A DNA stretch of 64,000 bases from Flavobacterium sp. LMO8 (GTDB lineage Bacteria > Bacteroidota > Bacteroidia > Flavobacteriales > Flavobacteriaceae), in contig NZ_WIBJ01000015.1 of the NCBI RefSeq assembly GCF_009495755.1, forward strand, positions 1-64,000, read 5' to 3'. Under the pieces are notes generated by a model. It was not told the origin of the DNA. It saw nothing but the letters and a program-made list of their open reading frames with translations, and did not search any database. The position numbers and the translations under genes are program-made. Below, in pieces: positions 43,998 through 53,499 of this stretch. Positions within the stretch are counted from its first letter, which is position 1. The number at the start of each line of letters is the position of its first letter.

Positions 43998-44080
43998 ATT
44001 CTAGTTTAAGTCTAATATGGGTAAAGATACAAATTGAAAGGATTTTTTCGTAATTTAGATGCCTAAATAAATATTAAATT

Positions 44081-44548
44081 TTGGTAGAAATAGAACGCAA
44101 ATTCCTCGTTACCAATCGCAATTTCATATCAGAAAGCAGCGAAAACTTTAGGATAGTTCAAGGTTATTTAAATACTAATCCTGAACGAACTGTTAGAGTA
44201 AGAATCAAAGATAATAAAGGTTTTTTAACCATAAAAGGCAAAGGAAGCGATTCAGGAATGAGCCGTTTTGAATGGGAAAAAGAAATTGATATTTCTGAAG
44301 CCGAAGCCTTATTACCACTTTGCGAAAAAGGCGCAATTGATAAAATTCGCTACGAAGTTCCTATGGGAAAACACACTTATGAAGTTGATGTTTTTTTTGG
44401 CGAAAACGAAGGTTTAATTGTTGCCGAAATTGAACTACAATCGGAAAACGAATCTTTTGAAAAACCCAATTGGTTGGGCAAAGAAGTCACTTCCGACGAA
44501 CGTTATTACAATGCTTATTTGAGTAACAAACCTTTTAAATCTTGGTGA
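44081..44548 (+). CDS. CYTH-domain (triphosphate tunnel) protein
   Basis: 155 residues. The conserved start VEIERKFLV carries the ExExK metal/triphosphate-binding motif (E3, E5, K7). Arg/Lys residues on successive strands (TVRVRIKDNKGFLTIKGKG, FEWEKEI, DKIRYEV) line the tunnel. Family members hydrolyse inorganic triphosphate or make cAMP or thiamine triphosphate; bacterial ones this size are usually tripolyphosphatases. The start codon must be TTG at 44081, because a stop codon lies two codons upstream in frame. A TAATTTAG -7-like element is at 44051-44058. It is one base from the next gene. Confidence 0.85.
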   Translation: MVEIERKFLVTNRNFISESSENFRIVQGYLNTNPERTVRVRIKDNKGFLTIKGKGSDSGMSRFEWEKEIDISEAEALLPLCEKGAIDKIRYEVPMGKHTYEVDVFFGENEGLIVAEIELQSENESFEKPNWLGKEVTSDERYYNAYLSNKPFKSW

Positions 44549-44549
44549 A

Positions 44550-44981
44550 ATGAAAGTACTTTTTGGAATATTTGCACTGGTTTTTTTGTTTGCTTGCGGT
44601 TCTAACTCCGTAATTTATCCGGATAAACCCAAAACCAATCACGAGACTTTTAGCTACAAAGAAGGCGACACTACGTATGTGATGCAGAAATATTTTTTGG
44701 TAATGCTTAAAAAAGGCCCTAATCGCGAACATTCGAAAGAAGAAGCTACTGAAATTCAGAAAAAACACATGGAACATATCAATTGGTTAGCGAAAACCAA
44801 TAAAATCAGTATTGCAGGTCCATCTGATAAACATGAAACTATTTCAGGATTTTTACTTTTTAATACCGAAACTTTAAAAGAAGCAGATAGTTTAGCTAAT
44901 TTGGATCCCGCGGTTAAAGCAGGAAGATTGGTGGTTGAAACAGTACCTTGGTGGGCTTCTAAAGGAAGTAAACTGAAATAA
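44550..44981 (+). CDS. YCII-related domain lipoprotein
   Basis: 143 residues. A signal peptide with lipobox FLFAC (Cys16) precedes a YCII-like dimeric alpha/beta-barrel (about 45-135). Its features are YFLVMLKKGPNREHSKEEATEIQKKHMEHI and a SIAGPSDKHETISGFLLFN strand. YCII proteins are usually cytoplasmic, so an exported lipid-anchored form is uncommon. The activity is unknown. It is in an operon with the CYTH gene and converges on the RlpA-like gene with two bases between. Confidence 0.8.
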   Translation: MKVLFGIFALVFLFACGSNSVIYPDKPKTNHETFSYKEGDTTYVMQKYFLVMLKKGPNREHSKEEATEIQKKHMEHINWLAKTNKISIAGPSDKHETISGFLLFNTETLKEADSLANLDPAVKAGRLVVETVPWWASKGSKLK

Positions 44982-44983
44982 AA

Positions 44984-45484
44984 CTATTCTACGATTTCTA
45001 AACTCACACGTAAAGGCGAGCGTCCATTATTATGAGAAATATCTAAAAATGGTCGTTTCGCCAAATCGATTTCTCTATTTTTAGTAAACGGACCCCTGTC
45101 GTTAATAGTGACAATAACGCTTTTGTTATTCGCTAAATTAGTGACTTTTACTTTGGTACCGAATTTTAACGTTTTATGCGCTGCCGTGTATTTTTTATTA
45201 CTAAAAATCTGTCCGCTTGCGGTTTTTCTTCCATTTAATTTGTCGGAATAATGTGTAGCTTCTACGTTTTTTTTATATAACTTGGTTTTAAGATTAGATA
45301 TAGAATCTACAACTCTAATTGAGTCTGATTTTTTTATCGAATCTAAAACTTTAAGCGAATCTTTATTCTTAACGGTATCATATAAAGAAGCTTTTCTAAC
45401 GAAACCTGATTTTGTTACACTAGAAAAGCTTACTAATGCAGCAATAAGTAATACAAACGATATTATTAAGATGTTTTTCTTCAT
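44984..45484 (-). CDS. RlpA-like double-psi beta-barrel protein
   Basis: 166 residues, exported. A signal anchor is followed by a Ser/Asp/Lys-rich linker with repeated DSIK/DSIR/DSLK heptad-like phrases. The double-psi beta-barrel (about 75-165) has ATHYSDKLNGRKTASGQ, KVTNLANNKSVIVTINDRGPF and DLAKRPF. The NDRGP Asp is the catalytic residue of RlpA lytic transglycosylases. It lacks a SPOR domain. It probably acts on peptidoglycan in the periplasm. Confidence 0.85.
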   Translation of the reverse strand: MKKNILIISFVLLIAALVSFSSVTKSGFVRKASLYDTVKNKDSLKVLDSIKKSDSIRVVDSISNLKTKLYKKNVEATHYSDKLNGRKTASGQIFSNKKYTAAHKTLKFGTKVKVTNLANNKSVIVTINDRGPFTKNREIDLAKRPFLDISHNNGRSPLRVSLEIVE

Positions 45485-45528
45485 AATTATTTAATTTGTT
45501 GACTCATTACCAAAGATTATACCAAAGA

Positions 45529-45954
45529 CTAGTTGAACCAATTAGCCCAAGGAAGTCTAGACAAGATTAATACCAAACCTAATGTATAGAAAACGGCAAT
45601 TTTTTTGAATTTTCCGTTGTTGCTTTCTTCTTTTTTGTGCTTTGACCATCCAATAGTAATTAAAACTAATGCGATAATGTTAATTAAAGGATGTTCTAAC
45701 GAAGTTAAGCGCATAGCTTTATCACTCATATTCCCCAGTTGTGATAAGCCCATTGGCGAAATAAAATACAAAATCAATCCAATTAATAATTGAATGTGGC
45801 AAATAATCAAAGTAAATAAAGACAAACGTAAGTCTTTATCCGTAAATAATTTTTTAGAAGTTAATCCAAAAATGGCATTAATAGAAGCCAATAACAATAA
45901 GCCTAAAGCGGCATATGCTATAATAGAGTGAACAGATTGAATAGTTTCGTACAT
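45529..45954 (-). CDS. Cytochrome b-like four-helix membrane protein
   Basis: 141 residues from ATG 45954. Four transmembrane helices carry His in SVHSIIAY, CHIQLLIGL and SLEHPLINI, which could bind heme b, hence the frequent 'cytochrome B' label. No further evidence for redox function. The longer TTG start at 46011 is rejected, because a TATATTTG -7 element (45986-45979) lies between it and this ATG. Confidence 0.65.
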   Translation of the reverse strand: MYETIQSVHSIIAYAALGLLLLASINAIFGLTSKKLFTDKDLRLSLFTLIICHIQLLIGLILYFISPMGLSQLGNMSDKAMRLTSLEHPLINIIALVLITIGWSKHKKEESNNGKFKKIAVFYTLGLVLILSRLPWANWFN

Positions 45955-45978
45955 ACTTAATTTTTTAATTATGAAACA

Positions 45979-45986
45979 CAAATATA
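45979..45986 (-). promoter_or_regulatory. -7 element of the cytochrome b-like gene
   Basis: TATATTTG on the minus strand, 25 bases before ATG 45954. It decides the start choice. Confidence 0.5.
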
Positions 45987-46053
45987 GGAAATTAAAAAAC
46001 CTCTTACTCAAAAAAATGAATTAAGAGGCATTTCAATCTACTTTATAGAATAT

Positions 46054-47691
46054 TTATTTTAGATAGTTTTTCAACAAAAATGAAGTAGAACTATCGTGGT
46101 TTTTTACTTCTTTCGAGTCAATTTCATCTAATATGGAATTCGCCAATTGTTTACCTAATTCCACACCCCATTGGTCATAACTAAAGATGTTCCAAATGAT
46201 TCCTTGTACGAAAATCTTGTGTTCGTACATAGCTACTAAAGCACCTAATGATTCTGGAGTTAGTTTCTTGATAAGAATGGTGTTGGTTGGTTTATTTCCT
46301 GTAAACACTTTAAAAGGCAATAGAAAATCCGCTTTTTCACCTGAAATACCTTGTTTCTCGAATTCAGCTTTTACTTGAGCTTCGGTTTTACCCATTAATA
46401 AGGCTTCGGTTTGCGCAAAGAAGTTTGACATTAATTTGTCGTGATGGTCTTTGTTTTTGTAAAGCGATTGTTTGAATCCAATAAAATCTGTTGGAATTAA
46501 TTTCGTCCCTTGGTGAATCAATTGGAAAAAAGCGTGTTGGGAATTCGTTCCTGGTTCGCCCCAAATAATGGTTCCTGTTTGATAATTTACTGGTTGTCCA
46601 TCTCTTCCAATACTTTTTCCATTGCTTTCCATAATCCCTTGTTGCAAGTATGGTGCTAACTTCTGTAAATATTGGGTATACGGAATTAAAGCTTCGCTTT
46701 CGGCACCAAAAAAGTTGTTGTACCAAATACTTAATAAAGCTAAAATTACTGGAATATTTTTGTCGAAAGATTCGTTTTTGAAATGTTCGTCCATTTCGTT
46801 AGCACCTTTCAATAATTTATCAAAATTATCAAATCCAACCGCTAAACTTACAGACAAACCAACAGCGCTCCATAACGAAAAACGACCTCCAACCCAATCC
46901 CACATTGGGAAAACATTGTCTGGATTAATTCCGAATTCGGTTACTTTTTGAATATTCGTTGAAACTGCTACGAAATGCTTAGACACATCGTCTTGTGAGG
47001 CCGATTGTAAAAACCAACTTCTTATGGTTTCTGCATTGGATAAGGTTTCTTGTGTGGTGAAGGTTTTAGAAACTACTACAAACAAAGTCGTTTCTGGATT
47101 TAATTTCTTAATTACTTCGTTAACGTGATCGCCATCTACATTTGAAACAAAATGAACATTTAAATGATTTTTATAGAATTGTAAGGCTTCTACAATCATG
47201 GCTGGACCCAAATCAGATCCACCAATTCCTATATTTACGATATCGGTAAATGGTTTTCCTGTGAATCCTTTTTTGTTTCCTGAAATAACTTCGTTAGAGA
47301 AGTTTTTGATTTTATTTTTTACCGAATACACTTCTGGCATTACGTTAATGCCATCAACCAAAACATTGGCTGATTCTTTTGCACGAAGCGCCGTATGTAA
47401 AACAGCTCTATTTTCGGTTTGATTGATTAAGTCGCCTTGAAAATAACTGGAAATTGCTTGTTTTAATTGAACTTCGTTAGCTAAATTCAGCAACAAATCA
47501 ATAGTTTCTTGACTAACGATGTTTTTTGAATAATCTACTAAAAAATCATTCCATTGCAAATGAAATTTCTCAGCTCTATTCGTATCAGAAGCAAACAAAT
47601 CTTTCATAGATGTTGCTTGCATTTTGTTGAAGTGCGATTGTAAGTTTTGCCATGCGGCAGTTTGTGAAGGATTTACTTTTGGTAATGCCAT
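46054..47691 (-). CDS. pgi: Glucose-6-phosphate isomerase
   Basis: Interconverts glucose-6-P and fructose-6-P. 545 residues with PGI signatures: [35 protein letters not shown] and [12 protein letters not shown], with the catalytic Glu in GIMESNGKS and His in NSQHAFFQ. Its ATG overlaps the upstream stop codon (TAATG), so it is translationally coupled to the M23 peptidase gene. Confidence 0.96.
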   Translation of the reverse strand: MALPKVNPSQTAAWQNLQSHFNKMQATSMKDLFASDTNRAEKFHLQWNDFLVDYSKNIVSQETIDLLLNLANEVQLKQAISSYFQGDLINQTENRAVLHTALRAKESANVLVDGINVMPEVYSVKNKIKNFSNEVISGNKKGFTGKPFTDIVNIGIGGSDLGPAMIVEALQFYKNHLNVHFVSNVDGDHVNEVIKKLNPETTLFVVVSKTFTTQETLSNAETIRSWFLQSASQDDVSKHFVAVSTNIQKVTEFGINPDNVFPMWDWVGGRFSLWSAVGLSVSLAVGFDNFDKLLKGANEMDEHFKNESFDKNIPVILALLSIWYNNFFGAESEALIPYTQYLQKLAPYLQQGIMESNGKSIGRDGQPVNYQTGTIIWGEPGTNSQHAFFQLIHQGTKLIPTDFIGFKQSLYKNKDHHDKLMSNFFAQTEALLMGKTEAQVKAEFEKQGISGEKADFLLPFKVFTGNKPTNTILIKKLTPESLGALVAMYEHKIFVQGIIWNIFSYDQWGVELGKQLANSILDEIDSKEVKNHDSSTSFLLKNYLK

Positions 47692-48929
47692 TATTCTTTA
47701 AATTTAACTTTAGTTATGCTATCTAATTCACGCTTTAAAGGTTCTATATCCTTTAAATATTGTATTTTTTTTGATTCATTCATTGGCTCAGCATTTGGCA
47801 ATTTTAATCGCAAAGGATCTACTTGCACCCCATTCTTCCAGAAACGGTAGCAAACGTGAGGTCCTGTTGCTAAACCAGTACTTCCTACTTTTCCAATTAT
47901 TTGTCCTTGCGAAACACGTTGTCCGTTTCGAACTAAAATTTTGGACATATGTAAATATTGAGTAGCGTATGTAGAGCTGTGACGAACTTTTACGAAATTA
48001 CCATTTCCGGCGGTGTAGCCTGTTCGTTCAACCACTCCAGAAGCCGTTGATTTAATTGGTGTTCCGTGAGGTGCTGCGTAATCAGTTCCGTTGTGGGCTT
48101 TAAAACGCATTTGTACTGGATGAAAACGTCTGCCTGAAAAACGAGAAGATATTCGGAAATAATCTAATGGAGCCTTTAAAAACATGCTTTTTAAACCTTT
48201 TCCGTTTTCATCATAATAATCCTCATATTTCTGATCTTCAGATAATTTATATGGAAAAGCAAAGATTTTCTTTCCTTTATGTTCAAAATAAGAAGCTTCT
48301 ATACTTTCTACACCAACATAAATAGAATCGTCGATGTAGCGCTCGTTTATAGTAACCGCAAACTTATCGCCTTTTTGAATTTTAAAGAAATCGACAGTAT
48401 AAGCATAAATATTGGCTAATTTATTGGCTAAACCAACACTAACTCCTGCATTACTTAAGGTTTCGGATAACGAACCTTCAATCTCAGCAGCTACAACTCT
48501 TCTTTTTATTGTTGTTGGTTTTTCTTTATTTGAAACTACAATAGAATCTCTAAAATCAATAACTGTGTATTTAATTCTGTCTTCTATGTAAACCAAAGCT
48601 TGTAGTGTATTTGGTTTTTTCTTGTCTAAAAATAAGATATATGGTTTTCCAGCTTTTATTCTTCTTACATTGAAGGAATCTTTTACTTTTTGAGTAACAT
48701 CATAGATTCTTAAACTATCTTTTAATGGATATTTTTCTAATATTTTTCCAAAAGTATCGCCCGAACGAATAGTATCTTTAACAACTTTATAGTCATTAAA
48801 AGTAAATCCGTACTCTTTTATAATTGGTTCTTTTTTTACAACCGCTTTTTTTACTTTTTCTGTTTCTTCTTTCGAATTACAAGCGGTAAAAAAAGTGACA
48901 AATAAAATGGCTAATACTAAATATCTCAA
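47691..48929 (-). CDS. M23-family peptidoglycan metallopeptidase, lipoprotein
   Basis: 412 residues. Lipoprotein signal ([16 protein letters not shown], Cys17), then a LysM-like or helical region and an OapA/M23 N-terminal-like domain. A LytM domain (about 270-375) carries zinc ligands in [13 protein letters not shown], the His of YLHMSKI and GPHVCYRF. It cleaves peptide crosslinks in the cell wall from the outer or inner membrane face. No ATG is available: the only start giving a signal peptide is TTG at 48929. Coupled to pgi by one-base overlap. Confidence 0.9.
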   Translation of the reverse strand: MRYLVLAILFVTFFTACNSKEETEKVKKAVVKKEPIIKEYGFTFNDYKVVKDTIRSGDTFGKILEKYPLKDSLRIYDVTQKVKDSFNVRRIKAGKPYILFLDKKKPNTLQALVYIEDRIKYTVIDFRDSIVVSNKEKPTTIKRRVVAAEIEGSLSETLSNAGVSVGLANKLANIYAYTVDFFKIQKGDKFAVTINERYIDDSIYVGVESIEASYFEHKGKKIFAFPYKLSEDQKYEDYYDENGKGLKSMFLKAPLDYFRISSRFSGRRFHPVQMRFKAHNGTDYAAPHGTPIKSTASGVVERTGYTAGNGNFVKVRHSSTYATQYLHMSKILVRNGQRVSQGQIIGKVGSTGLATGPHVCYRFWKNGVQVDPLRLKLPNAEPMNESKKIQYLKDIEPLKRELDSITKVKFKE

Positions 48930-48956
48930 TGTTTTTTGTTTTGTGCGCTACGGCAG

Positions 48957-49883
48957 TTATTCTCCCCAATTATCTAATTCTTCTTTCGTCCATAATTCAG
49001 GGAAGAATATTCTTTTTTGGTATTTTGGTAACATGTATTTTTTCCAATCGCTTCCACCTGTAGCTTCGTGATTTCCTGGAACACTCTCGATGTATTTTTT
49101 AGCGGCGTTAAAGTGACCCATAACCCAAGTAATATTTACCGTTTTGTCGTAATGACGCATCGCAGCAACTAATTCAGGATTTTGTTGGTCGGCTTTTGGT
49201 AATTGTTTGAATTTTCTCCACAAGTTAATCGTGTTGTATTCTTCCATCCAATCTAAGAATATCTTTTTGTATTTTCTTTCAAATTCTAAAATTAGATATG
49301 ATTTTTCACCTGTGTGATAATCTTTTCCAGCAGCTTGCCAATATAAATGTTCAAAAGCGTGTTCGTAAGGTGTATTTCTGTCAATAGTTGCTCTAAAGCG
49401 GTTATCAATTAAGTTAATTAAATCGGTTGAACTGAACTCGATTAATCGATATTGAGCCGATTGAAACCCGCTTGCTGGTGTTAATGTATTTCTGAATTTT
49501 AGATATTGTTCAGGCTCCATTCCGTCTTTCATGATATCGAAAGAAGTTGTAAGCATATCAAAATAACGGCTAATTCTTCCTAGTTTATCTGTAAAATAAT
49601 CGGTTGTAGGTTTTTCGTTATGACACAATTGGTTCATTTCCCAAAGAATCATTTTAAACAACAATTCATTTACTTGATGATACATTACAAAAACCATTTC
49701 GTCTGGCAAAGTGGTGCGTTGTGTTTGAAGACTCAAAAGCGCATCGGTTTGGATATAATCCCAATAGGTAATTGGTTTAGCCCAAAGCAAACCTTCTAAA
49801 TGGGTAGAAGTATTTTGATTGATGGCTTCAAATTTATCATGAAGTTGATCTAATTGTTCTTGAATTTTGGGAGTAACTTCCAT
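48957..49883 (-). CDS. Tryptophan 2,3-dioxygenase
   Basis: Heme enzyme opening the indole ring of tryptophan to N-formylkynurenine. 308 residues. Seen are YDxYI-type TYWDYIQTDALLSLQTQRT, the distal-side VMYHQVNELLFKMILWE block (His of substrate binding), the FQSAQYRLIEF segment and TWVMGHFNAAKKYI with the proximal His. It overlaps the DUF3108 gene by one base (TAATG). No kynureninase or formamidase is adjacent. Confidence 0.9.
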   Translation of the reverse strand: MEVTPKIQEQLDQLHDKFEAINQNTSTHLEGLLWAKPITYWDYIQTDALLSLQTQRTTLPDEMVFVMYHQVNELLFKMILWEMNQLCHNEKPTTDYFTDKLGRISRYFDMLTTSFDIMKDGMEPEQYLKFRNTLTPASGFQSAQYRLIEFSSTDLINLIDNRFRATIDRNTPYEHAFEHLYWQAAGKDYHTGEKSYLILEFERKYKKIFLDWMEEYNTINLWRKFKQLPKADQQNPELVAAMRHYDKTVNITWVMGHFNAAKKYIESVPGNHEATGGSDWKKYMLPKYQKRIFFPELWTKEELDNWGE

Positions 49884-50659
49884 TATTTTTCTACTTTAAC
49901 TTTGAATGAGTGTTTTAAACCTTTGAATGCTTCTAAATCGGCTTTTATTGAACCCACTGCCAAACTTGCCTTTAAACGAACTGGTATTTTATTGTCATCA
50001 TCTGAAATCCAAACGGTTAGACTTTCTTCTTCTTTAAAAACTCTTCCTGCTTGCACATAAGGTCTAAATATCATGCAAGAAACTTTCCCAAATTTAGTTT
50101 TTATATCTTCTCTACCAACAAATTTTAACTTAAACTTTGTGGTTTCGTTATCAAAAAACATATCAATTGCTATTGATTCTCCTACTTTAAGTTTATCAAT
50201 CTTAGGATGATTTCTTAAATAATAGAAGGAAGAGACAATATCTTGCACATCTTCAGGAATAGTAAATGATTTTTCTGTTTTCTTTTTAAAATCTTTTACT
50301 AATACTATATTTTTATCTTGATTAAAATAGCCTTCTTGATTTTTTGTATACCCGCCTTCATTAATTCTTCGCACAAATTGGTATGGTTTCCCTGTTTCTT
50401 TATCAAAATAACTTTCATAATTATCATCAACTTCAAAGAAAAATTTAGCCATACCAACAGTCCAACCTTTACCCACGACATGGTGAACTTTTTTATTATT
50501 TTTTACGGCTTCTTTAATTTCTAAAGTAGCATAACCTGCATTAACCATTCCGTAATGTATTCTAAGTTTGAACCATTCACCAGTTGTGTATGTATTTTCT
50601 TGAACTACAAATGAATTTGTAGCAACAAAAAGAATAAGAAGTAAGATAATTTTTTTCAT
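49883..50659 (-). CDS. DUF3108 exported protein
   Basis: 258 residues with a signal peptide (MKKIILLLILFVATNSFVV). DUF3108 features include YTTGEWFKLRIHYGMVNAGYATLEI at the start of the mature part (a 20-residue-plus strand pair), YESYFDKETGKPYQFVRRI, and KVSCMIFRPYVQAGRVF with VWISDDDNKIPVRL at the end. Members are periplasmic beta-structured proteins of unknown function, often beside cell-envelope genes. It is the first gene of the DUF3108-TDO-M23-pgi run. Confidence 0.85.
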   Translation of the reverse strand: MKKIILLLILFVATNSFVVQENTYTTGEWFKLRIHYGMVNAGYATLEIKEAVKNNKKVHHVVGKGWTVGMAKFFFEVDDNYESYFDKETGKPYQFVRRINEGGYTKNQEGYFNQDKNIVLVKDFKKKTEKSFTIPEDVQDIVSSFYYLRNHPKIDKLKVGESIAIDMFFDNETTKFKLKFVGREDIKTKFGKVSCMIFRPYVQAGRVFKEEESLTVWISDDDNKIPVRLKASLAVGSIKADLEAFKGLKHSFKVKVEK

Positions 50660-50711
50660 AGTTTATTCATTTTTGAAATGAAAACGCAATTTCCGTTCCA
50701 AAAATACTAAA

Positions 50712-50825
50712 ACAAAAAAACCCAGTCAAAAATATGACTGAGTTTTTATGCTATTAACCAACCAAAAAACTATAAATTATGAAAATTTATTACAAATCAA
50801 GGCAAACTACCTCCTTGTTTTGCGA
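50712..50825 (-). ncRNA. Candidate small RNA with SD-like loop
   Basis: On the minus strand, the element TACCTTTG (50836-50829) is followed by CACTC and a hairpin GCAAAAC/GTTTGC (50823-50802) whose loop reads AAGGAGGTA. About 55 bases of AT-rich sequence and an intrinsic terminator (50743-50720, ACTCAGTCA/TGACTGGGT) with TTTTTTTGTTTT follow. There is no open frame of note. The terminator may equally belong to hppD read-through. It fills the 286-base gap 50660-50945. Confidence 0.45.
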
Positions 50826-50945
50826 GTGCAAAGGTATGTGTGTTTTTAAACTATTATTGGTTAAATTTTAACTTTAACATATTTCTATCAAAAACAACAC
50901 CTAAATAGCACTTACTTTTGATGATTTTGCAATAATTTTATGTTT

Positions 50946-52109
50946 TTATAATGTACCTCGCAATTCTTGTTCGCGCTCAATTGACTCAAAAAGGGCTTTA
51001 AAGTTACCAGCACCGAATCCTCTAGCACCCATTCTTTGAATAATTTCAAAGAAAAGCGTTGGACGATCTTCTACTGGCTTAGTAAAAATTTGCAATAAAT
51101 ATCCTTCTTCATCAGCATCAATCATGATACCTAATTTTTGAAGTTCGTTGATATCTTCTTTAAATTTAGACATGTGATCTTTTAATCTTTCTGGAATTGC
51201 ATCATAATATGCTTGTGGTGGCGTGCTTAAAAACTCGATACCCCTTGCGCGCATTTGAGCTACCGTTGTTAAGATATCATCCGTTGCAACTGCAATGTGC
51301 TGCACACCTTCGCCCTCATAGAAATCTAAATATTCTTCAATTTGCGAACGTTTCTTACCATTTGCAGGTTCATTGATTGGGAATTTAATTCTTCCGTTAC
51401 CATTAGACATTACTTTAGACATTAAAGCTGAATATTCTGTAGTAATTTGTTTGTCGTCAAATGAAAGGAAATTAACAAATCCCATAACATCTTCGAACCA
51501 TTTTACAGCTTCATTCATTCGGTTCCATCCAGTATTTCCTACCATATGGTCGATAAATTTTAATCCAACTGGTTCTGGATTATAATCCGATTTCCATTCA
51601 CTATATCCTGGTAAAAAGATTCCATTATAATTTTTACGTTCTACAAAAATGAAAACAGTTTCTCCATATGCACCATAGATACCTGCACGAACTACTTCTC
51701 CATTTTCGTCTTTTTCAACGACTGGCTCAAAATATGATTTTGCACCACGTTTAGTTGTTTCTTCATAAGAATGACGTGCATCTTCTACCCAAAGTGCAAT
51801 AACTTTAACACCATCTCCGTGTTTTTTTACGTGTTCGCCAATTAAAGAATCACTATTTAAAGCGGTTGTTAATACCAGACGGATTTTATCTTGCTTTAAC
51901 ACATAAGACGCTCTGTCTTTAACTCCAGTTTCTAATCCTGCATATGCTAATGATTGAAATCCGAAAGCTGTTTTGTAAAAATGAGCCGCTTGTTTTGCGT
52001 TACCTACATAAAACTCAACATAATCTGTTCCCATTAAAGGTAAGAAGTCTTGTGCTCCTTCAAATATTTTTTCTAATCCGTATTCTACTGATTTTATTTC
52101 TTGTGACAT
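50946..52109 (-). CDS. hppD: 4-hydroxyphenylpyruvate dioxygenase
   Basis: Non-heme iron enzyme converting 4-hydroxyphenylpyruvate to homogentisate in tyrosine breakdown. 387 residues in two vicinal-oxygen-chelate halves. Iron ligands are the His of IDHMVGN, the His of VQHIAVATDD and the Glu of LFFEIIQRMG. The C-terminal gate helix GARGFGAGNFKALFESIE is conserved. It is 54 bases downstream of hmgA, in one operon. Confidence 0.95.
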   Translation of the reverse strand: MSQEIKSVEYGLEKIFEGAQDFLPLMGTDYVEFYVGNAKQAAHFYKTAFGFQSLAYAGLETGVKDRASYVLKQDKIRLVLTTALNSDSLIGEHVKKHGDGVKVIALWVEDARHSYEETTKRGAKSYFEPVVEKDENGEVVRAGIYGAYGETVFIFVERKNYNGIFLPGYSEWKSDYNPEPVGLKFIDHMVGNTGWNRMNEAVKWFEDVMGFVNFLSFDDKQITTEYSALMSKVMSNGNGRIKFPINEPANGKKRSQIEEYLDFYEGEGVQHIAVATDDILTTVAQMRARGIEFLSTPPQAYYDAIPERLKDHMSKFKEDINELQKLGIMIDADEEGYLLQIFTKPVEDRPTLFFEIIQRMGARGFGAGNFKALFESIEREQELRGTL

Positions 52110-52163
52110 GATTCAAATATTTTTAAAAATGGTAATTCATTACCAATAAGTTGTATTAAATTT

Positions 52164-53324
52164 TTATTCTTCTAACCAAGATTGATAATACGTATCATCT
52201 GCAATACCCATAGCTTCTTCTGTAACCATTAAAGGTTTAAAAGTGTCTACCATTACGGCTAATTCTAACGTTTCTTTTTTACCAATACTTCTTTCTGCTG
52301 CTCCTGGGTGCGGTCCGTGAGGAATTCCGGCAGGATGTAAAGAAATATTTCCTGGTTTTACATCGTTTCTACTCATAAAATCACCATCTACATAATATAA
52401 AACCTCATCAGCATCAATATTACTATGATTGTAAGGTGCTGGAATAGACAATGGGTGATAATCGTATAACCTTGGTACAAATGAACAAATTACAAATGCA
52501 TTTGTTTCAAAAGTTTGATGTACTGGTGGTGGTAAATGAATTCTTCCTGTAATTGGTTCGAAATCATGAATTGAAAATGCATACGGATAATTAAATCCGT
52601 CGTATCCAATTACATCAAACGGATGCGAAGCGTATACCAATTCGAAAATTTCGTCTTTTTTCTTTACTTTAATCACGAAATCACCCTTTTCATTATATGT
52701 TTCTAATTCTTCTGGACGACGAATATCTCTTTCGCAAAATGGCGAATGTTCTAATAATTGTCCAAACCAGTTTCTATATTGTTTTGGTGTATATACTGGC
52801 GAATGCGATTCTACAATAAATAAGCGATTGTCTTCGGTGTCGAAATCTATTTTATAAATCATTCCTCTTGGAACCACTAAGTAATCACCATATTTGAAAT
52901 CTAAATTTCCTAACATAGTTCTTAATTTTCCAGTTCCTTTATGGATGAAAATTACTTCGTCTGAATCGGTATTTTTATAAAAATAATCGGTTGTAGATTT
53001 TCTTGGTGCTGCCAAAACGATGTGACAATCTGAATTTGTTAAAACAATTTTTCTGCTTTCTAGAAAATCGTCTTGAGGCTCAATTTCAAAACCTCTTAAT
53101 TTATAAGATTGGATGTTATTTGTTTTTGCGATTTTTGGTGCAACACTATATTGTTTTCTTATTTCTTTAACCTGAGTCGGTCTTTGTTCGTGATATGAAT
53201 TGGTTGACATTCCGTCAAATCCAACGGTTCCAAACAACTGTTCATAATACAAATCGCCGTTTGGTTTGCGGAATTGCGTATGACGTTTACGTGGAATTTC
53301 TCCTAATTTGTGATATATTGGCAT
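52164..53324 (-). CDS. hmgA: Homogentisate 1,2-dioxygenase
   Basis: Opens the homogentisate ring to maleylacetoacetate. 386 residues, shorter than the roughly 430 of classical HGD but usual in this phylum. Cupin-fold iron ligands are in DEVLYYVDGDFMSR (Glu) and LHPAGIPHGPHPG (His). N-terminal HTQFRKPNGDLYYEQLFGT is conserved. First gene of the hmgA-hppD operon. No fumarylacetoacetase is in the window. Confidence 0.93.
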   Translation of the reverse strand: MPIYHKLGEIPRKRHTQFRKPNGDLYYEQLFGTVGFDGMSTNSYHEQRPTQVKEIRKQYSVAPKIAKTNNIQSYKLRGFEIEPQDDFLESRKIVLTNSDCHIVLAAPRKSTTDYFYKNTDSDEVIFIHKGTGKLRTMLGNLDFKYGDYLVVPRGMIYKIDFDTEDNRLFIVESHSPVYTPKQYRNWFGQLLEHSPFCERDIRRPEELETYNEKGDFVIKVKKKDEIFELVYASHPFDVIGYDGFNYPYAFSIHDFEPITGRIHLPPPVHQTFETNAFVICSFVPRLYDYHPLSIPAPYNHSNIDADEVLYYVDGDFMSRNDVKPGNISLHPAGIPHGPHPGAAERSIGKKETLELAVMVDTFKPLMVTEEAMGIADDTYYQSWLEE

Positions 53325-53499
53325 TATAATATGTTTTTATTAGACAATTAAGTAAATATGTCGAAGTACCAATTATAACTGAAGTTTGAAAAGTATTGGC
53401 ACGCTAAAAAACTCACTCAGGATTTCTCTTGATGAGGAATTTCAAATACGCTAATAAGCCAGCCCAATTTTTCATCAATACAAATATCGTAATTTTTTT

